NCBI GenBank assembly: GCA_050330855.1
Contig: JBHJNL010000147.1
Coordinates: forward strand, 8,008 to 72,007
DNA: 64,000 nt
Direction of reading: 5' to 3'
Source: RCC1774 sp050330855
GTDB taxonomy: Bacteria > Cyanobacteriota > Cyanobacteriia > Thermosynechococcales > Thermosynechococcaceae
Part shown: in pieces, positions 1 through 9,177 of the stretch
Layout: each line of letters begins with the position of its first letter
Numbering within the stretch: the first letter of the stretch is position 1
Made by a program: the position numbers and the translations under genes
Notes under the pieces: generated by a model
Told to the model about the DNA's origin: nothing
What the model saw: the letters and a program-made list of their open reading frames with translations, nothing else
Databases searched by the model: none

Positions 1-70
1 TCAATTTGTCGCTGAGCAAGCGCTTGGCGAAGCGCATCTACCAATTCAATCAAAATGTCTAGGTGAAACT

Positions 71-1543
71 ATGTTGAATCAGACTGTAGAACTAGAACGT
101 TATCCATCTAGTCCTAGATCAAATGACAATCGTTTCATGGGTATTACAGTAGAGCAATTACGCTCTCAACGCTCTTTATGGCTGCTCCAAAAAATTTGTC
201 CCGATCTGGTATTGAATGATATCCAAGCTATTGTGTTCCAGCAATCTTGGCAAGGGAAAACCTACTCACAAATTGCTAGCAATACACGTTACGACCCTAG
301 CTATCTCAAAGATGTCGGCCACAAACTTTGGCGTCAGCTATCAGATCTATTGAAGGAACCTGTCAGTAAGCATAATCTCTACACTGTTTTAGAGCATCGT
401 TTTCAAGACCTACAGATGCTTAATAAGGTCGCCGCCTATCCCCCTGCTGTTGCAGCAGTTGCTAGTACAGTATGTGATTGCGGAGATGCGGTAACGGTCC
501 CTGTGTTTATGGGTCGAGAGGCAGAACTCATGCAACTCAAGGAATGGATTGTTGATCATCGCAGTTGCCTCGTGGGTATCTTTGGCCTCGGTGGTGTCGG
601 GAAAACCGCTTTAGCCATCAAGAGTGTAGAACAGGTCTCTCAACAGTTTGACTATGTGTTTTGGCGATCGCTACGCAATACCCCCACCTTTCAACAATTT
701 GTGAGTAGTCTTCTAGATTCTCTGTTGGAAGAGCCTGTCACTAACCTTCCAGACGATCCAGATGCCCAGGTGTCTCTACTGTTACAGTCCCTTAGTCAAC
801 ACCGCTGTCTATTAGTCATTGACGATTGGTCTAGTATTCTTCGGAGCCTTACCATTGCAGGGCTGTACCAGATCAATTGTGAACCCTATGGTCTTTTTCT
901 GAGACGCATTAGTGAATCTCGCCATCAGAGCTGTGTGTTGATTACGAGCCGTGAACAGCCCATCGGCTTGGCCTTCAAAAATGACTCTGCTTTTCCAGTC
1001 AGATCGCTCCATCTTAAAGGGCTAAAAAGGCAAGCGGGACAGGAAGCCTTACGAGCCTTTGGAGTATCAGATCCTAACCTCAAAGTAGTGAATCAATTGA
1101 TCGCCTACTATGCGGGTAATCTCTATGCGCTACGAGTCGCGGCACAAACTATCATCGATTTGCTGGGAGGGCGCGTTGCGACTTTTATGATGCGACATAC
1201 TCTGATCTATGGTGAGATTCGGAGTCTATTAGAGCAGCAAGTCTGTCGATTATCAAAGCTAGAAAAACAGGTGATGGCCTGTATTGCCCGGCACCCTAAT
1301 TCCATCAGCATTGAAGCCCTAGAGCAGGAGCCTTCGCTAGAGCACTATCAACCCCTGTTACTTGAAGCGCTAGAATCCCTTTATCATCGCTCCTTTATCG
1401 AGAAAGAGGGGCAGGCTTTTGTTTCCCCACATTTTCTGAGAGCTTACGTGTCCCATCAACTGAGCGCCACCCTTGATATTGAAGAGGCATTGCTCTCGCC
1501 CACCACAGCCCAGATTCGAACCCTAGATGATTATCGAGGCTAG
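71..1543 (+). CDS. NB-ARC family ATPase with cyanobacterial N-terminal HTH-like domain
   Basis: This is a STAND-class signalling ATPase. Residues about 24-98 form a helical, winged-helix-like domain often found at the N-terminus of cyanobacterial NB-ARC proteins (YSQIAS and SYLKDVGHKLW are visible). The NB-ARC domain follows. Its P-loop GLGGVGKT lies at residues 172-179, a Walker B-like CLLVIDDW comes next, and LITSREQP resembles the sensor 1 motif. The C-terminal ~120 residues look like the winged-helix part of the ATPase. Such proteins usually end in WD40 or TPR sensor repeats, but this one stops at 490 residues with none. It may therefore be a short regulator or a truncated form. The next gene, chlI, begins 91 bases later and has no obvious link. 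The family call is firm; the role is unknown. Confidence 0.85.
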   Translation: MLNQTVELERYPSSPRSNDNRFMGITVEQLRSQRSLWLLQKICPDLVLNDIQAIVFQQSWQGKTYSQIASNTRYDPSYLKDVGHKLWRQLSDLLKEPVSKHNLYTVLEHRFQDLQMLNKVAAYPPAVAAVASTVCDCGDAVTVPVFMGREAELMQLKEWIVDHRSCLVGIFGLGGVGKTALAIKSVEQVSQQFDYVFWRSLRNTPTFQQFVSSLLDSLLEEPVTNLPDDPDAQVSLLLQSLSQHRCLLVIDDWSSILRSLTIAGLYQINCEPYGLFLRRISESRHQSCVLITSREQPIGLAFKNDSAFPVRSLHLKGLKRQAGQEALRAFGVSDPNLKVVNQLIAYYAGNLYALRVAAQTIIDLLGGRVATFMMRHTLIYGEIRSLLEQQVCRLSKLEKQVMACIARHPNSISIEALEQEPSLEHYQPLLLEALESLYHRSFIEKEGQAFVSPHFLRAYVSHQLSATLDIEEALLSPTTAQIRTLDDYRG

Positions 1544-1634
1544 ACTGGAGCTGCTGCTGGCTGACGCATTGTAGAAAACCGCTCGTGTGGCACAATAGAA
1601 ATCTATCGCCCCCTTCGATTTGTCAGGTAATTTT

Positions 1635-2738
1635 GTGAGTTCTACTGCATCTACCGCTCGTGCGGTCTATCCCTTCACGGCAATCGTGGGCCAAGACGAA
1701 ATGAAGTTGGCCCTTCTATTAAATGTCATCGACCCTCGCATTGGTGGGGTGATGATTATGGGCGATCGCGGCACCGGAAAATCTACAACCATCCGGGCCT
1801 TGGCCGATTTGCTGCCCCAGGTTAAAGTCGTGGCCGGTGATCCCTTCAACAGTGACCCCACCGATCCAGAGTTAATGAGCGATGAGGTCAAGGCCGCAGT
1901 TAATGCCGGAGAATCTCTAGAGATGAGCACCATGCAGGTGCCCATGGTGGACCTGCCCTTGGGAGCCACTGAAGATCGTGTTTGCGGCACCATTGATATT
2001 GAAAAAGCACTGTCAGAAGGTGTCAAAGCCTTTGAACCGGGGCTGCTTGCCAAGGCCAATCGCGGCATTTTGTATGTGGATGAGGTCAATCTACTAGACG
2101 ATCACCTCGTCGACGTACTCCTTGATTCTGCAGCGTCGGGTTGGAACACCGTCGAACGGGAAGGGATCTCAATCCGCCACCCCGCTCGGTTTGTATTAGT
2201 AGGTTCAGGCAACCCCGAAGAAGGCGAGCTACGCCCTCAGCTTTTAGATCGCTTTGGGATGCACGCTGAAATTCGCACCGTCAAAGAACCTGCTCTGCGG
2301 GTTGAAATTGTAGAACAGCGATCGCAATTCGATCAAGATCCCTACAGTTTTTTAACGGATCACCAATCTGAACAAGAGGCCCAGCAGCAAGAGATCGTCA
2401 AAGCCCAAGAGTTGTTGCCACAAGTCAAGATCGATCATGATTTGAGAGTGCAGATTTCTCAGGTCTGTTCTGAGCTAGATGTAGACGGCCTCCGGGGTGA
2501 TATCGTTACCAACCGAGCTGCCAAAGCCCTTGCAGCCCTAGAAGGCCGCACAGAAGTCACGGTAGACGATATTAAGCGCGTAATTACGCTGTGTCTGCGC
2601 CACCGTCTGCGGAAAGACCCATTAGAGTCAATTGATTCTGGCTACAAAGTCTCAAAGGTCTTCAATCAGGTTTTTGGCTTAGTTGACGAAGCAGAAGGAG
2701 CCTCGATGAATGGTCAGGCTGTGGGTGCAGGTCGTTAA
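1635..2738 (+). CDS. chlI: Magnesium chelatase ATPase subunit I (ChlI)
   Basis: ChlI is the AAA+ motor subunit of magnesium chelatase. With ChlD and ChlH it inserts Mg2+ into protoporphyrin IX, the first committed step of chlorophyll synthesis. The protein shows Walker A GDRGTGKST, Walker B ILYVDEVNLL, the ChlI insert around LPLGATEDRVCG, and the sensor/arginine-finger stretch SGNPEEGELRPQLLDRFG. The C-terminal helical domain contains RAAKALAALEGR. I chose the GTG at 1635 because AGG at 1625-1627 sits about 8 bases upstream. A TTG at 1620 would add five residues but has no ribosome binding site. That gives 367 residues, a normal length. The window also holds a kinase fused to GUN4, a family known for activating this chelatase. 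Confidence 0.96.
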   Translation: MSSTASTARAVYPFTAIVGQDEMKLALLLNVIDPRIGGVMIMGDRGTGKSTTIRALADLLPQVKVVAGDPFNSDPTDPELMSDEVKAAVNAGESLEMSTMQVPMVDLPLGATEDRVCGTIDIEKALSEGVKAFEPGLLAKANRGILYVDEVNLLDDHLVDVLLDSAASGWNTVEREGISIRHPARFVLVGSGNPEEGELRPQLLDRFGMHAEIRTVKEPALRVEIVEQRSQFDQDPYSFLTDHQSEQEAQQQEIVKAQELLPQVKIDHDLRVQISQVCSELDVDGLRGDIVTNRAAKALAALEGRTEVTVDDIKRVITLCLRHRLRKDPLESIDSGYKVSKVFNQVFGLVDEAEGASMNGQAVGAGR

Positions 2739-2926
2739 TTTATTTACACTCGCCTTCCCTCTAAGTCCCCCAGAATGGACGATTTAGAGAGCGAATTCAG
2801 GGCATTCAATCTTTCTTAAGCATCCTCCCAAACTAGACCTTTGGAGGTGGTGAACACAGCGAGACACGAATTACATTATTCAGTAACTTCGGTCTACTAA
2901 AGAGTGTCACCCATGATCAAAGTCTT

Positions 2927-4615
2927 ATGAAGCCAAGGGACAGGACAGATGGCGGCAAGATCAAGCGGACAAACTTATCCAGGCCAGAAAGACCCCGTCC
3001 TCGCCAGATGTCTACTTCAGAGCGGGCTGAACGTGAGAAACCAGCCCATCGCTCCGGTAACCTTTTAGCCGGACTATCGCTTAATGCTCCAGAAACAGAA
3101 CAGGATACACAACTAAGAGATCCCATTTATTTGACTCAGGGACATGAGCCGGTCGGCACGCCACAGCCGTTGGACGAGGAGGCGATTAGAGAGCTTGACA
3201 CCCCTGACAAGCTGACTGAGGCGATCAAGCTGTCAGTCAACAAAGTCGATGACAAGTTTGTCGAGTCGCTGCAGGCGTTTGTGCAGCCAGAGACCTTAAC
3301 CATTATTGGCGGGGTGCTTTCCGTTTGGGGGGCGGCTCATCTTGTCGGGATCGGCCAAGCTGCAGATGCCGCTTTGTTGGGGGCGGGAACCTTGGCACTG
3401 GGGGCTGATATTGGTCTTGCTGTGAGCCTTCTATGGAATTACTTTGACCAAGCGCAGCAAGCCCAAACACCGGAACAGCTTGAGCAGTCAGCGGATTCCT
3501 TTGCTGAGTTTGTCAATTTGGTGGGGGTGAATGTCCTTGGTGTTTTGGTGGGTGCAAAGCTAGGGAAAGTCACCGATGACCTCGCGCAGGTGATGAAGAA
3601 CAATTGGGGCAAGGTTGCTGAGTTAGGGGCCAATGTCCAGCAGTCTGCGGGAGCGTTGCTGAAATCGGGTCGCCAGGTACTGGGTGAATTCGCGCCCCAT
3701 CTTGATGATGCATTGACTGATGGTCAGCGTTTATTTAATCAAGGGTTGGATCAACTCGACAATCTGGTCACTCAGGCTGGCGACAAGATTGGTATTCGCT
3801 CTCCTTGGGTTGTAACGGAAGGTGGACCACTTAACACCCTATCCATGCGGATAGAGAAGTCGCCAGGAAGCGGGGGAGGGATCGCTGCCAACGGAGCCGA
3901 GACGATTGCAGCGCAAGCACAGCGATTAGAGAGGCAGTTAGTCAGTCGTGGTGTCTTCGCCAAAAGCGCCCATAAGGCAACAAAACTGGCGACTGGACAA
4001 CCTAAAGTGCTTCAGGCCATCGATGGGCTGCTAAATGGACAAGGCAACCTGGAAAATCCGCAAGAGCTGGTGGAGCTTGTCAAACGAGCCACTAGCGGCG
4101 GTGAGTCAGGCATTTTGAGAGAGTTAGAAATTGCTGCTACGCGCGTTCGGAAGGGACACAACGTGCAACTAGGAACGATTCACAAGAAAGGAGTAGGCAA
4201 CGTCGGCGCAGACATTGTGGACCATACAACAGAAGAAGCGATCCACTCTAAGAATATGCTTTCTCCTAACCTTCAGAATGTTGAGGAGGAGTTGCTTAAC
4301 TCCGCAGCACAGTTTAAGGGCAAAAGAAGCAAACCCGAAATTGTCCCCACCACAGCAGATGGCAAACTCTATCACCGCGCAACTGAACTCATCATCAATA
4401 ATCCGAAGAATCCCCTTTATGATCAAAGCCCCAATCAGCTCACTAATTTTCTTGAGCAACAATTCAAAGACAGAAAGCTTCAAGAGAATATTGACTCTGT
4501 TCGCATTACTAATCAAAAGGGTATGCACGAATTTAGGGTTATCCGTTCAGATCGTACTGGTAGGTTCCAATTCATCTCTCCAGGGAAAATTGAACAGCCA
4601 CGTCAAGTTTCTTAA
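2927..4615 (+). CDS. Candidate polymorphic toxin with C-terminal nuclease-like domain
   Basis: I do not recognise a named family, but the architecture is that of a polymorphic toxin. Residues 1-110 are basic, proline-rich and probably disordered, with no Sec signal. Two glycine/alanine-rich hydrophobic segments follow (about 123-165 and 194-213), as in pre-toxin translocation domains. A long helical region comes next. The last ~150 residues read like a restriction-nuclease fold: NVGADIVD (Asp429, Asp432) followed by EEAIHSK (Lys442), which resembles a PD-(D/E)XK core with His-Ser-Lys in place of Glu-x-Lys. The next gene, 171 bases downstream on the same strand, has the size and acidity of an immunity protein. 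A second start at 3008 is possible. Toxin function and delivery route are inferred, not shown. Confidence 0.6.
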   Translation: MKPRDRTDGGKIKRTNLSRPERPRPRQMSTSERAEREKPAHRSGNLLAGLSLNAPETEQDTQLRDPIYLTQGHEPVGTPQPLDEEAIRELDTPDKLTEAIKLSVNKVDDKFVESLQAFVQPETLTIIGGVLSVWGAAHLVGIGQAADAALLGAGTLALGADIGLAVSLLWNYFDQAQQAQTPEQLEQSADSFAEFVNLVGVNVLGVLVGAKLGKVTDDLAQVMKNNWGKVAELGANVQQSAGALLKSGRQVLGEFAPHLDDALTDGQRLFNQGLDQLDNLVTQAGDKIGIRSPWVVTEGGPLNTLSMRIEKSPGSGGGIAANGAETIAAQAQRLERQLVSRGVFAKSAHKATKLATGQPKVLQAIDGLLNGQGNLENPQELVELVKRATSGGESGILRELEIAATRVRKGHNVQLGTIHKKGVGNVGADIVDHTTEEAIHSKNMLSPNLQNVEEELLNSAAQFKGKRSKPEIVPTTADGKLYHRATELIINNPKNPLYDQSPNQLTNFLEQQFKDRKLQENIDSVRITNQKGMHEFRVIRSDRTGRFQFISPGKIEQPRQVS

Positions 4616-4786
4616 GCTGAGACTGAACCCATCCAGGTTGCCGAACAAAAATCAATGGTTTGCATAATTTCTGCCAGTCCAACGGGCCTATCAAGCGCTC
4701 AAGATACCCCCAAAACTTCATAATCATGAGGGGCCGCAATCAAATTACAACACAGACTCTATGGTTTACTCAAGAGAATTATTACT

Positions 4787-5728
4787 ATGTCTAAAATAGA
4801 CCCTTCCCTAAACAATCCTCTAGGTTCAACGGCAATCAACCCAGCGAACAGAAACTACTGGGTTTCAAGAGATGAATACCCTTTGGCATCGTGGTATGCC
4901 TCGTTCCCAGATGGACCAGTCGAACCACGAGATTATCTTACTTTTCTCAATGAAGTACTGGTTGAGGCTGAGAGAGAAGAAGTATTACGCGTGATTCAAG
5001 TCTCTTTGGACTCAAGTGAACGCCAAGACTACCCGGAAAAATATTGGGATTACTGTGCTCAGTCAACAGAGCTATCCTATATCGAATATACAGAGCAAGC
5101 ATTTGCTGACACAGGAAAAATCATTGCATTAGGGCAGTTAGAAGCATCAGGCGGCTCCAGGCCCTATGGAACGACGCGGCTGAGCTACTACGAAACCGAT
5201 GGGCAAGTAGTAGAAACCGAAGTTGAGAATATGGGTTCATTGTTACAACGCTTATATCCAAACGAAGTTCTTGAAAGGGATTCAGAGGAAGAATGGGGAA
5301 ACCATGAAGACTACCCTTACTACAAAGCTACTGGTAGCGCAATTCTCTTTAGCGGTAAACTGGGTACTTCTAAAGAAACATGGGCTATGTTTAGAGCTTG
5401 GGAAAATTTGCCAGAGAGCATTCGTGAGCCAGACGATCAACCATATGTCAGCGCTGCATACTTGGGAATTCATTTGTACACTGATATCTGGTTTCCTAGA
5501 GTCAAAGGTTTTCTGGAGAGAATGGAGAGTTCTACAGAATATGGGGACGATTATATGTTCGACAATACAGAGCTAGCACAACGTCATACACCTCGACTTA
5601 ACCGTTTCTTGCAGAGCGTTAAGCAATTGATCAAAGAACGAGGCGGTGACTTAGCCGTAGATTGCAGCAACTTCCAAGACTTCTATGGTTCTATGTGCAG
5701 CGACAATGGCATTATTTTGGATGCCTGA
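4787..5728 (+). CDS. Candidate immunity protein for the upstream toxin
   Basis: This is a soluble, acidic protein of 313 residues with no signal peptide or membrane segment. It is rich in Trp, Tyr, Asp and Glu; YWDYCAQ and LYTDIWFPRV are examples. I do not recognise the family. An immunity role is suggested by its place directly after the toxin-like gene on the same strand, by its acidic character opposite a basic partner, and by its lack of catalytic motifs. The gene ends 34 bases before the convergent ABC ATPase gene. The coding region itself is well supported by its length and codon use. The function is an inference from position only. Confidence 0.6.
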   Translation: MSKIDPSLNNPLGSTAINPANRNYWVSRDEYPLASWYASFPDGPVEPRDYLTFLNEVLVEAEREEVLRVIQVSLDSSERQDYPEKYWDYCAQSTELSYIEYTEQAFADTGKIIALGQLEASGGSRPYGTTRLSYYETDGQVVETEVENMGSLLQRLYPNEVLERDSEEEWGNHEDYPYYKATGSAILFSGKLGTSKETWAMFRAWENLPESIREPDDQPYVSAAYLGIHLYTDIWFPRVKGFLERMESSTEYGDDYMFDNTELAQRHTPRLNRFLQSVKQLIKERGGDLAVDCSNFQDFYGSMCSDNGIILDA

Positions 5729-5762
5729 GCCAACTGCAGAAAACAAATATTGTGTAGGCTTA

Positions 5763-6905
5763 TCATAGAGACATTCCTGTCTCACTATCAAACAGATGAA
5801 TATGTTCCAGTTGGGGAGCTAAGAATAAGGTGTCGCCTATTTCAACCCGCTGCTCCGGTGGAATCTTTGCTTGAAACAGTGAGGTATCACCTACGATCGC
5901 ACAAGAAAGATACGTTTCTGCGCCCAACGCCTCCACTAGCTCTATCTCTACAGGAATCCCTCCCTCAGTGACGGGTGTGAGATGCTCTGGGCGAATCCCC
6001 AATGTTAGCGACTCCCCTTTGTATTGCTCTAAAACGGGTCTCCAATCTTCCGGTAGCTTGAGCTGGAATAAAGGATGGTGCAAAGAGAGGGGACCACTGA
6101 CCTGCACCGGCAAAAAATTCATGGGGGGAGAGCCAATAAATCCGGCGACAAAGCGATTGGCAGGAGAACGATAAAGTTCTAGGGGCGGTGCAATCTGTTG
6201 AATAATGCCACCATCCATAACGGCGATGCGATCGCCCATCGTCATCGCTTCGGTTTGATCGTGGGTGACGTAGATAGTGGTGGTCTTGAGCTGCCGCTGC
6301 AGCTTCACAATCTGAGCGCGGGTTTGCGCCCGTAGCTTGGCATCTAAATTAGATAAAGGCTCATCCATCAGAAAGACCTGGGGGTCACGGGCCATCGCTC
6401 GCCCCAGAGCCACCCGCTGCTTTTGCCCACCCGAAAGCTGCTTCGGCTTACGATCTAAAAGCGCTTCAATTTGGAGACTTTCAGCCACTTCACGTACTTT
6501 GCGATCGACGTTTTTAGCCTTTTTGAAGCGGGTCCGGCGCAGGCCAAAAGCCAAGTTGTTGTAGACCGTCATGTGCGGGTAGAGCGCATAGCTCTGAAAC
6601 ACCATCGCAATGTCGCGGTCTTTGGGGGGGAGGGTGTTAATTTTGCGATCGCCAATCCAAATATTGCCTGCTGTTACATCCTCTAGACCTGCAATGAGGC
6701 GCAACAGGGTACTTTTACCGCAACCGGATGGACCCACCAGCACCATAAATTCACTATCTTTTACGGTGAGATTGATGCGTCGCAGCACACTGGTTACCTG
6801 CTCTTCCGTGGGCGAAGCATCGGCATGCTCACTTGCCTCCGGCTTTTGTTTCCGGCTGCGGGCAGGGAAACTTTTATAAATATCCTCTAGGACAACATTG
6901 GCCAC
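5763..6905 (-). CDS. ABC transporter ATP-binding protein, MalK/UgpC type
   Basis: This is the nucleotide-binding subunit of a carbohydrate-type ABC importer on the cytoplasmic face of the membrane. It shows Walker A GPSGCGKST, the Q-loop in MVFQSYALYPHM, signature LSGGQKQRVALGRA, Walker B VFLMDEPLSNLDAKLR and H-loop YVTHDQTEAMT. A C-terminal regulatory TOBE-like region (about 240-380) includes LGIRPEHL. An unusual charged linker of roughly 28 residues interrupts the first strand region (about 13-40). The start is a GTG with no clear Shine-Dalgarno sequence. No permease or binding-protein gene adjoins it, so it probably energises permeases encoded elsewhere, as is usual for cyanobacterial MalK-like subunits. 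The substrate cannot be deduced. Confidence 0.9.
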   Translation of the reverse strand: MANVVLEDIYKSFPARSRKQKPEASEHADASPTEEQVTSVLRRINLTVKDSEFMVLVGPSGCGKSTLLRLIAGLEDVTAGNIWIGDRKINTLPPKDRDIAMVFQSYALYPHMTVYNNLAFGLRRTRFKKAKNVDRKVREVAESLQIEALLDRKPKQLSGGQKQRVALGRAMARDPQVFLMDEPLSNLDAKLRAQTRAQIVKLQRQLKTTTIYVTHDQTEAMTMGDRIAVMDGGIIQQIAPPLELYRSPANRFVAGFIGSPPMNFLPVQVSGPLSLHHPLFQLKLPEDWRPVLEQYKGESLTLGIRPEHLTPVTEGGIPVEIELVEALGAETYLSCAIVGDTSLFQAKIPPEQRVEIGDTLFLAPQLEHIHLFDSETGMSL

Positions 6906-6977
6906 GGCAGTGAACAGTAATGAATAGAGCTTCCATATTGTACGCCTAGGCTCACAGAATTGACCCTTGATCTCCTA

Positions 6978-7006
6978 CGAAGCTAGCTTTACTGAAGCTA
7001 GCTTCG
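6978..7006 (-). terminator. Perfect 12-bp stem-loop after the Spy-like gene
   Basis: The arms at 6978-6989 and 6995-7006 are exact reverse complements around a 5-base loop. The hairpin lies 12 bases past the stop of the minus-strand Spy-like gene and ahead of the ABC ATPase gene. No T-run follows it on the minus strand, so it may be a weak terminator or a transcript-end stabiliser rather than a classical intrinsic terminator. Confidence 0.5.
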
Positions 7007-7018
7007 CTTACCCCGTTA

Positions 7019-7558
7019 CTAGAAATTAAAGCTTTGAGGACCGCCGCCACCCCGACGACCACCTTTGCCACGCTTTTGCTTCATCAGTTCGACTAACTGT
7101 GTGCGTTGCTCTGGCGTGAGAACGTCACGAATCTTAAGTTTGGTCTCGAAGCGCTCTGCAGAAGAGGCTTCACGCAGACTTTGGGTTGTTTGGTATTGGG
7201 CACGCAAGTCCTCAGCGCTGGCATTGCTAGCGTATAGTTCTTGCATTTTGTCACGGGCTGCACGCATTTCTTCGCGCTTGCCTTCCCGACTTGAACGGGC
7301 AGCTTGGCGAATTTGTTCAATCTCTGCTTTTTGGGTGTCGGTAAGATTGAGTTGCTCAAACATTTGCTCACGCCCCTTGCCCTTACCCCAGCGCTTGTCA
7401 CCCTTCTCTTGGGTCGGTGGTGTAGCACTTTGGGCCAGTAAGGTCGGTTGGCCTGATTCGGCAAGGGCAGACTGAGGCGTGGTGAGGTAAGCCACTGTGC
7501 CGGTGAGGGGAATAATAATGGCCGCCGCTGCAAGAGCTGTGACTTGGTTGAATTTCAT
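7019..7558 (-). CDS. Spy/CpxP-like LTXXQ-motif periplasmic protein
   Basis: This is an exported all-helical protein related to Spy and CpxP, periplasmic chaperones or stress sensors in proteobacteria. Residues 1-34 form a signal peptide ending near ALAES. The mature part is highly charged and helical. It carries the two hallmark repeats LTDTQ (72-76) and LTPEQ (147-151), and ends in a Gly/Arg/Lys-rich tail. A good Shine-Dalgarno sequence (AGGAG) precedes the ATG. The gene is divergent from a two-component system 254 bases away, which suggests that the pair controls it in response to envelope or metal stress. Family membership is well supported by the motifs; regulation is inferred from gene order. 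Confidence 0.85.
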   Translation of the reverse strand: MKFNQVTALAAAAIIIPLTGTVAYLTTPQSALAESGQPTLLAQSATPPTQEKGDKRWGKGKGREQMFEQLNLTDTQKAEIEQIRQAARSSREGKREEMRAARDKMQELYASNASAEDLRAQYQTTQSLREASSAERFETKLKIRDVLTPEQRTQLVELMKQKRGKGGRRGGGGPQSFNF

Positions 7559-7812
7559 CGTTAATTCTCCTGAATAGAATAATGACTAAACCCTAAAAGC
7601 TTAATTAGGAAGTCGATCTTTTATGTGAACATCTTTATCCTATGAAACAGAACCGTTAGTCTTCTAGGATCAAAGCTCCCAACTTGTGTGCATCGGGAGT
7701 ACTAATGTGTTGCTAGTCCTTTGGTACTAAATTCCTGGAGTGGCTCCGCTACGATGCCAGATGTTCAAGCACTTGCTCTATAGTAGAAGGCGCAATTGCA
7801 CGGACTGCGATC

Positions 7813-9177
7813 ATGCTGCGCCGGTTCCATAGGTCTCCCCATCCCTTTCGGCTGCTACTCTATCTAGAGTGGATTTTGCTTGCGATCGCAACCCTCGTCA
7901 TTCTCTCCCCATTCCCCAGTCGTCCCCCCCCTCGGGTTGAACGCCCCCCCGAAGTCAGGACAATTCTCGCTCCTCGCACTGACAGTATCTCACCGCCAAA
8001 TTGGGGACGAGGCCAAAGACGCCAGCAACGATGGGAGCAACAACAACAAACTCGCCGCTTTATTCCGGTTGCTATTTCGAGTATTGGCCTGTTGGGGCTA
8101 TTGGGCTTCTGGTTGCCCATCAATGCCAGCCGCATCACTCAAACGCTCTACACACTGCTGGGGTTAAAACTAAGCTGGGTCGCTGTTTTACTCGGTAGCA
8201 GCGCTCAAACCGTCTTTCCACCGCTACTGCTGGTGGTCGTCATTCGCGCTAGCCTACTATTTCCCTGGCGAGAACGAATCGGGGTGGCCATTCTGGCTTT
8301 TCTCTCTTTTCTGGCAATGCTGGGCTTAGCTGTGTCTAAATTTGAGTTTTTGGGGGTTCCCCTGACGCAGTTTCTTCATCGAGATCGGTTTCAAGCTCAG
8401 CCAGACGTCTTAAACGCCATCGTTCTGAACTCCTCCCTCCTGTTTGGATTTGTGCTCAGCTTCGTTATTTTATTGGTGGGGGCACTTCTGGCAACCAAGC
8501 AGAGTCAAGAGAATCTCACCCAGGCCAACGATCGGCTCCGTCGCTATGCACTCCTGATTGAAAATCAAGCTACGCTGCAAGAACGACAGCGCATTGCCCG
8601 TGAAATGCATGACTCGGTGGGACATTCCCTGACAGCTCAAAGCATCCAGCTTGAGAATGTTGATCTATGGATGGCACAGAATCCGACCAAAGCCCTCGAT
8701 CATTTGCAAAAGGCCCGACAGTTGGGGAGAGCAGCCCTCCAGGATGTGCGTCAATCCGTAGCATCTCTGCGGACCGATCCGCTTCAAGGCAAAACGCTAG
8801 CCCAAGCACTGCAAGAATTAGCCCAGACCTTTGAGCAGAACACAGGCATGACGGTAAGGTCTGAGATTTCGTCCACAACAACGTTACCAAAAGAAATCGC
8901 CAACGCCTTTTTTCGTCTCGCCCAAGAAAGTTTGACCAACATCTCAAAGCATAGCCAAGCAACCGAAGTGCAGATCCGCTTCAATGGATCTGCCACCGAC
9001 CATGTTTTAGAAATTATTGATAATGGACGAGGCTTTGACCCGACCCAGCACACGGTAGGCTTTGGTTTGCAGAGTATGCGAGAGCGCACAGAAGCTTTAG
9101 GAGGCAGCTTTACCTTGAGTAGCCAACCCCAGCAAGGATGCCAAATTCAGGCCACTATTCCGCGAGGACTTCTATGA
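7813..9177 (+). CDS. Membrane sensor histidine kinase, NarL/DesK-type (HisKA_3)
   Basis: This is the sensor kinase of a two-component pair. Membrane segments are predicted near residues 13-32, 84-102, 111-150, 156-176 and 202-227. A Pro/Gln/Arg-rich extracytoplasmic stretch (about 35-82) lies between the first two. A short coiled coil leads into the HisKA_3 dimerisation domain RIAREMHDSVGHSL, whose phospho-acceptor is His266. The HATPase_c domain follows, with IIDNGRGFDP and VGFGLQSMRERTEALGG. The stop codon overlaps the start of the response regulator by 4 bases (ATGA), so the two are translationally coupled. The divergent Spy-like gene is a plausible target. No ligand-binding domain is recognisable; the Pro/Gln-rich loop may be the sensing part. 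Confidence 0.93.
   Translation: MLRRFHRSPHPFRLLLYLEWILLAIATLVILSPFPSRPPPRVERPPEVRTILAPRTDSISPPNWGRGQRRQQRWEQQQQTRRFIPVAISSIGLLGLLGFWLPINASRITQTLYTLLGLKLSWVAVLLGSSAQTVFPPLLLVVVIRASLLFPWRERIGVAILAFLSFLAMLGLAVSKFEFLGVPLTQFLHRDRFQAQPDVLNAIVLNSSLLFGFVLSFVILLVGALLATKQSQENLTQANDRLRRYALLIENQATLQERQRIAREMHDSVGHSLTAQSIQLENVDLWMAQNPTKALDHLQKARQLGRAALQDVRQSVASLRTDPLQGKTLAQALQELAQTFEQNTGMTVRSEISSTTTLPKEIANAFFRLAQESLTNISKHSQATEVQIRFNGSATDHVLEIIDNGRGFDPTQHTVGFGLQSMRERTEALGGSFTLSSQPQQGCQIQATIPRGLL

Noticed and set aside
2927..3126. Minus-strand frame over the toxin gene's 5' end
   Set aside because: Shadow of the basic N-terminus; composition and codon use favour the plus strand.
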